Shown here piece after piece: positions 5,981 to 7,110 of a stretch of DNA of 7,110 nt. This DNA comes from Rhodospirillales bacterium (GTDB lineage: Bacteria > Pseudomonadota > Alphaproteobacteria > Rhodospirillales > 2-02-FULL-58-16), in assembly GCA_021775195.1 (NCBI GenBank), contig JAJFIG010000003.1, positions 1 to 7,110 of the forward strand. The letters run 5' to 3'. Made by a program: the position numbers and the translations under genes. Within the stretch, counting starts at the first letter, position 1; every line of letters starts with the position of its first letter. The notes under the pieces were generated by a model. It was not told the origin of the DNA. It did no database searches and was given only the letters and a program-made list of their open reading frames with translations.

Positions 5981-6820
5981 TCACCCACCCTTGCCGGGTT
6001 GGTAGTACGGATTGCCCCCGCCGGCGTGGTCGGTCACGTCCAGGACGTTGGTGATCGATGGCACCGTGCGCTTGATCTCCACCTCGACGCCCTGTTTCAG
6101 GGTGACGTTGGCCATGCCGCAGCCCTGGCAGCCGCCTTCCAGGCGCAGGTAAACCGTATCGTCCTTGACATCGACCAGGGCGATACGGCCGCCGTGACTG
6201 GCTATGGCCGGGTTGATCTTCTCCTCGAGAACCTGCCGGACGGCGATACCATCGGGTGTCTCCAGACCGGGTTTGGGAATGGCGTCGCGAAAGTCCCTGA
6301 CCTCGGTTACACCTGGAACGTAGTGGCGGAGCATGTTTTCGATGCCGGTCTGCAAGGCGAAGCCCGCGCCCGTCATTTCCAGATAGACGGTCCCGTCCTT
6401 GAAGCCCTTGTAGGCAACGTCGCCACCTTCCTGAACTGCGGCGGGGCGGATACGCGTTTCGACCAGTTCCTTGATCTGAGCGGTTACCTCGCTGTCCTCG
6501 TCGAGGTCGTCGGGGATGTCATCGTCGACCGCGTCATCCAGGACAACCGGCGCGCCGGCCGTGAAGTGCTCCATGATCGCCCCGAGAATGACCGGTTTGA
6601 GCAGGTGCCAGTCCCGATCATCCTCTTTCTTGACGCTGATGGCCTCGGGATCGAGAAAAACACTCGTGATGCCGTCGATCTCGAACAAACGCTGGGCCAG
6701 GGGCGAGCGGGCCGAAGATTCCCGGTTGGCGAAATTGGCCGTGCCCGCGGACAATACGGGCTGGCCGGGCAGGAACCTCATGGTCGCCGGGTCGGACGTG
6801 GCTTCGGTCTGGATAAACAT
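5981..6820 (-). CDS. NfuA-like Fe-S carrier with tandem NifU domains, the first lacking CxxC
   Basis: This 279-residue protein probably carries or delivers Fe-S clusters in the cytoplasm. Residues 1-88 form an Nfu_N domain (MFIQTEATSDPATMRFLPG...), typical of alphaproteobacterial NfuA and mitochondrial NFU1. An acidic linker (95-112) follows. The first NifU domain (about 113-176) has QEGGDVAYKGF and IENMLRHYVPGVTEV. However, the loop that should hold CxGC is replaced by GAGFALQTG, apparently about seven residues short. A second NifU domain (about 193-265) keeps CQGC at Cys231 and Cys234, the only cysteines in the protein. Ordinary NfuA is about 190 residues with one such domain. The start is fixed by a strong Shine-Dalgarno (6829-6834) eight bases before ATG 6820. 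The neighbouring radical SAM gene starts 57 bases after its stop on the same strand, which fits a cluster-supply role, though that is inference. Confidence 0.9.
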   Translation of the reverse strand: MFIQTEATSDPATMRFLPGQPVLSAGTANFANRESSARSPLAQRLFEIDGITSVFLDPEAISVKKEDDRDWHLLKPVILGAIMEHFTAGAPVVLDDAVDDDIPDDLDEDSEVTAQIKELVETRIRPAAVQEGGDVAYKGFKDGTVYLEMTGAGFALQTGIENMLRHYVPGVTEVRDFRDAIPKPGLETPDGIAVRQVLEEKINPAIASHGGRIALVDVKDDTVYLRLEGGCQGCGMANVTLKQGVEVEIKRTVPSITNVLDVTDHAGGGNPYYQPGKGG

Positions 6821-6828
6821 CACGGCTG

Positions 6829-6834
6829 CTCCTC
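6829..6834 (-). promoter_or_regulatory. Ribosome binding site of the nfuA-like gene
   Basis: GAGGAG on the minus strand lies eight bases before the ATG at 6820. It is the best Shine-Dalgarno in the window. It decides the start in favour of 6820 over an in-frame codon at 6838, which would sit upstream of it. Confidence 0.8.
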
Positions 6835-6891
6835 GCAAAACGCTGGGGACGGCGATGACCAGTATAAAGCCATATTCACCTGTTCCCTGCC

Positions 6892-6921
6892 TTCATATTT
6901 GTCATTCTTTGGCAATTTCAA
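6892..6921 (-). promoter_or_regulatory. Candidate promoter of the nfuA-like gene
   Basis: On the minus strand TTGAAA (6916-6921) is followed after 18 bases by TATGAA (6892-6897). This gives a leader of roughly 65 bases before ATG 6820. Its -35 lies inside an inverted repeat, TTGGC-N10-GCCAA (6909-6928), which could be a regulator site. A second TATACT further down lacks a matching -35. The assignment is by eye only. Confidence 0.35.
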
Positions 6922-6928
6922 CCGCCAA
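6909..6928. repeat. Inverted repeat TTGGC-N10-GCCAA overlapping the candidate -35
   Basis: Five-base arms at 6909-6913 and 6924-6928 flank a ten-base spacer that contains the candidate -35 of the nfuA-like gene. A loop this long and the absence of a T-run argue against a terminator for the gene ending at 6942. A protein-binding dyad is possible. I do not recognise it as a known iron-regulator box. Confidence 0.3.
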
Positions 6929-6941
6929 TAGGGCGTAACAG

Positions 6942-7110
6942 TCAGGTCAGGACCCGTTCAAGCAGGTCCAGCCGGTCCTGTCCCCAGAACAGTTCGCCGT
7001 TGAAAACATAGGTCGGGGCGCCGAATACGCCCTTTTCCAGGGCCTCTTTGGTATTGGCCGCGTATTCGGATTTCACCGGTTCGGTGTCGGCGGCGGCGAG
7101 CAGGGCGTCG
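6942..7110 (-). CDS. C-terminal end of a DsbA-fold isomerase (2-hydroxychromene-2-carboxylate isomerase-like)
   Basis: Only the last 55 residues are in the window; the gene continues past the right edge. The fragment has ANTKEALEKGVFGAPTYV and GELFWGQDRLDLLERVL. This is the cis-Pro (GAPT) and final helix signature of the kappa-class GST / DsbA-like family that includes 2-hydroxychromene-2-carboxylate isomerase (NahD-type). Those enzymes use glutathione and belong to aromatic degradation, but many chromosomal homologues have unknown substrates, so the family rather than the reaction is the safe call. It ends at TGA (6942-6944 on the minus strand). About 120 bases separate it from the nfuA-like gene on the same strand, with a candidate promoter between, so the two may not share a transcript. 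Confidence 0.88.
   Translation of the reverse strand, partial: DALLAAADTEPVKSEYAANTKEALEKGVFGAPTYVFNGELFWGQDRLDLLERVLT

Noticed and set aside
5999..6931. Long open frame (310 codons) on the plus strand opposite the nfuA-like gene
   Set aside because: It is the antisense of a clear Nfu protein, has no recognisable domain, and arises from GC-rich codon bias.

Overview
The window is GC-rich and gene-dense. Its proteins look alphaproteobacterial, most likely from a Rhodospirillales-like lineage: an NfuA-type protein with an N-terminal Nfu_N domain, a 2-hydroxychromene-2-carboxylate isomerase-like DsbA-fold protein, and a small acidic protein and a 159-residue protein of types I associate with that group. 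This placement is inferred from protein character, not from a search.

Layout. Plus strand, left: the 3' part of manC (GDP-mannose synthesis, start cut off by the window edge), then a small uncharacterised gene. Minus strand, 1703-2671: an exported HtrA/DegS-like serine protease. Plus strand, 2780-3259: an uncharacterised 159-residue protein. Minus strand, 7110 down to 3256: the end of a DsbA-fold isomerase-like gene, then an nfuA-like gene, a radical SAM gene and an ATP-grasp ligase gene. The plus and minus genes converge twice (near 1704 and 3257), and at both places the two stop codons overlap within four bases. No rRNA, tRNA, CRISPR array, insertion sequence or clear intrinsic terminator was seen. 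No intergenic stretch exceeds about 130 bases.

The part most worth attention is the minus-strand trio at 3256-6820. The radical SAM protein carries the CxxxCxxC cluster motif and ends in a short tail with Trp-Tyr-Cys-Cys-Ala-Glu-Pro. This matches the recalled but poorly characterised 'CUAEP/CCAEP-tail' radical SAM family, in which some members have selenocysteine at one of the two Cys positions. Its stop codon lies 16 bases before the start of an ATP-grasp enzyme with an L-amino-acid-ligase-like C-terminal domain. The two are probably translated together and act in one pathway, which would couple a radical modification to an ATP-dependent ligation. Just upstream on the same strand, 57 bases away, is an Fe-S carrier protein with two NifU domains. 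The first has lost its CxxC loop and the second keeps it. It could supply clusters to the radical SAM enzyme. The pathway's substrate and product cannot be read from the sequence, and no precursor peptide gene is visible.
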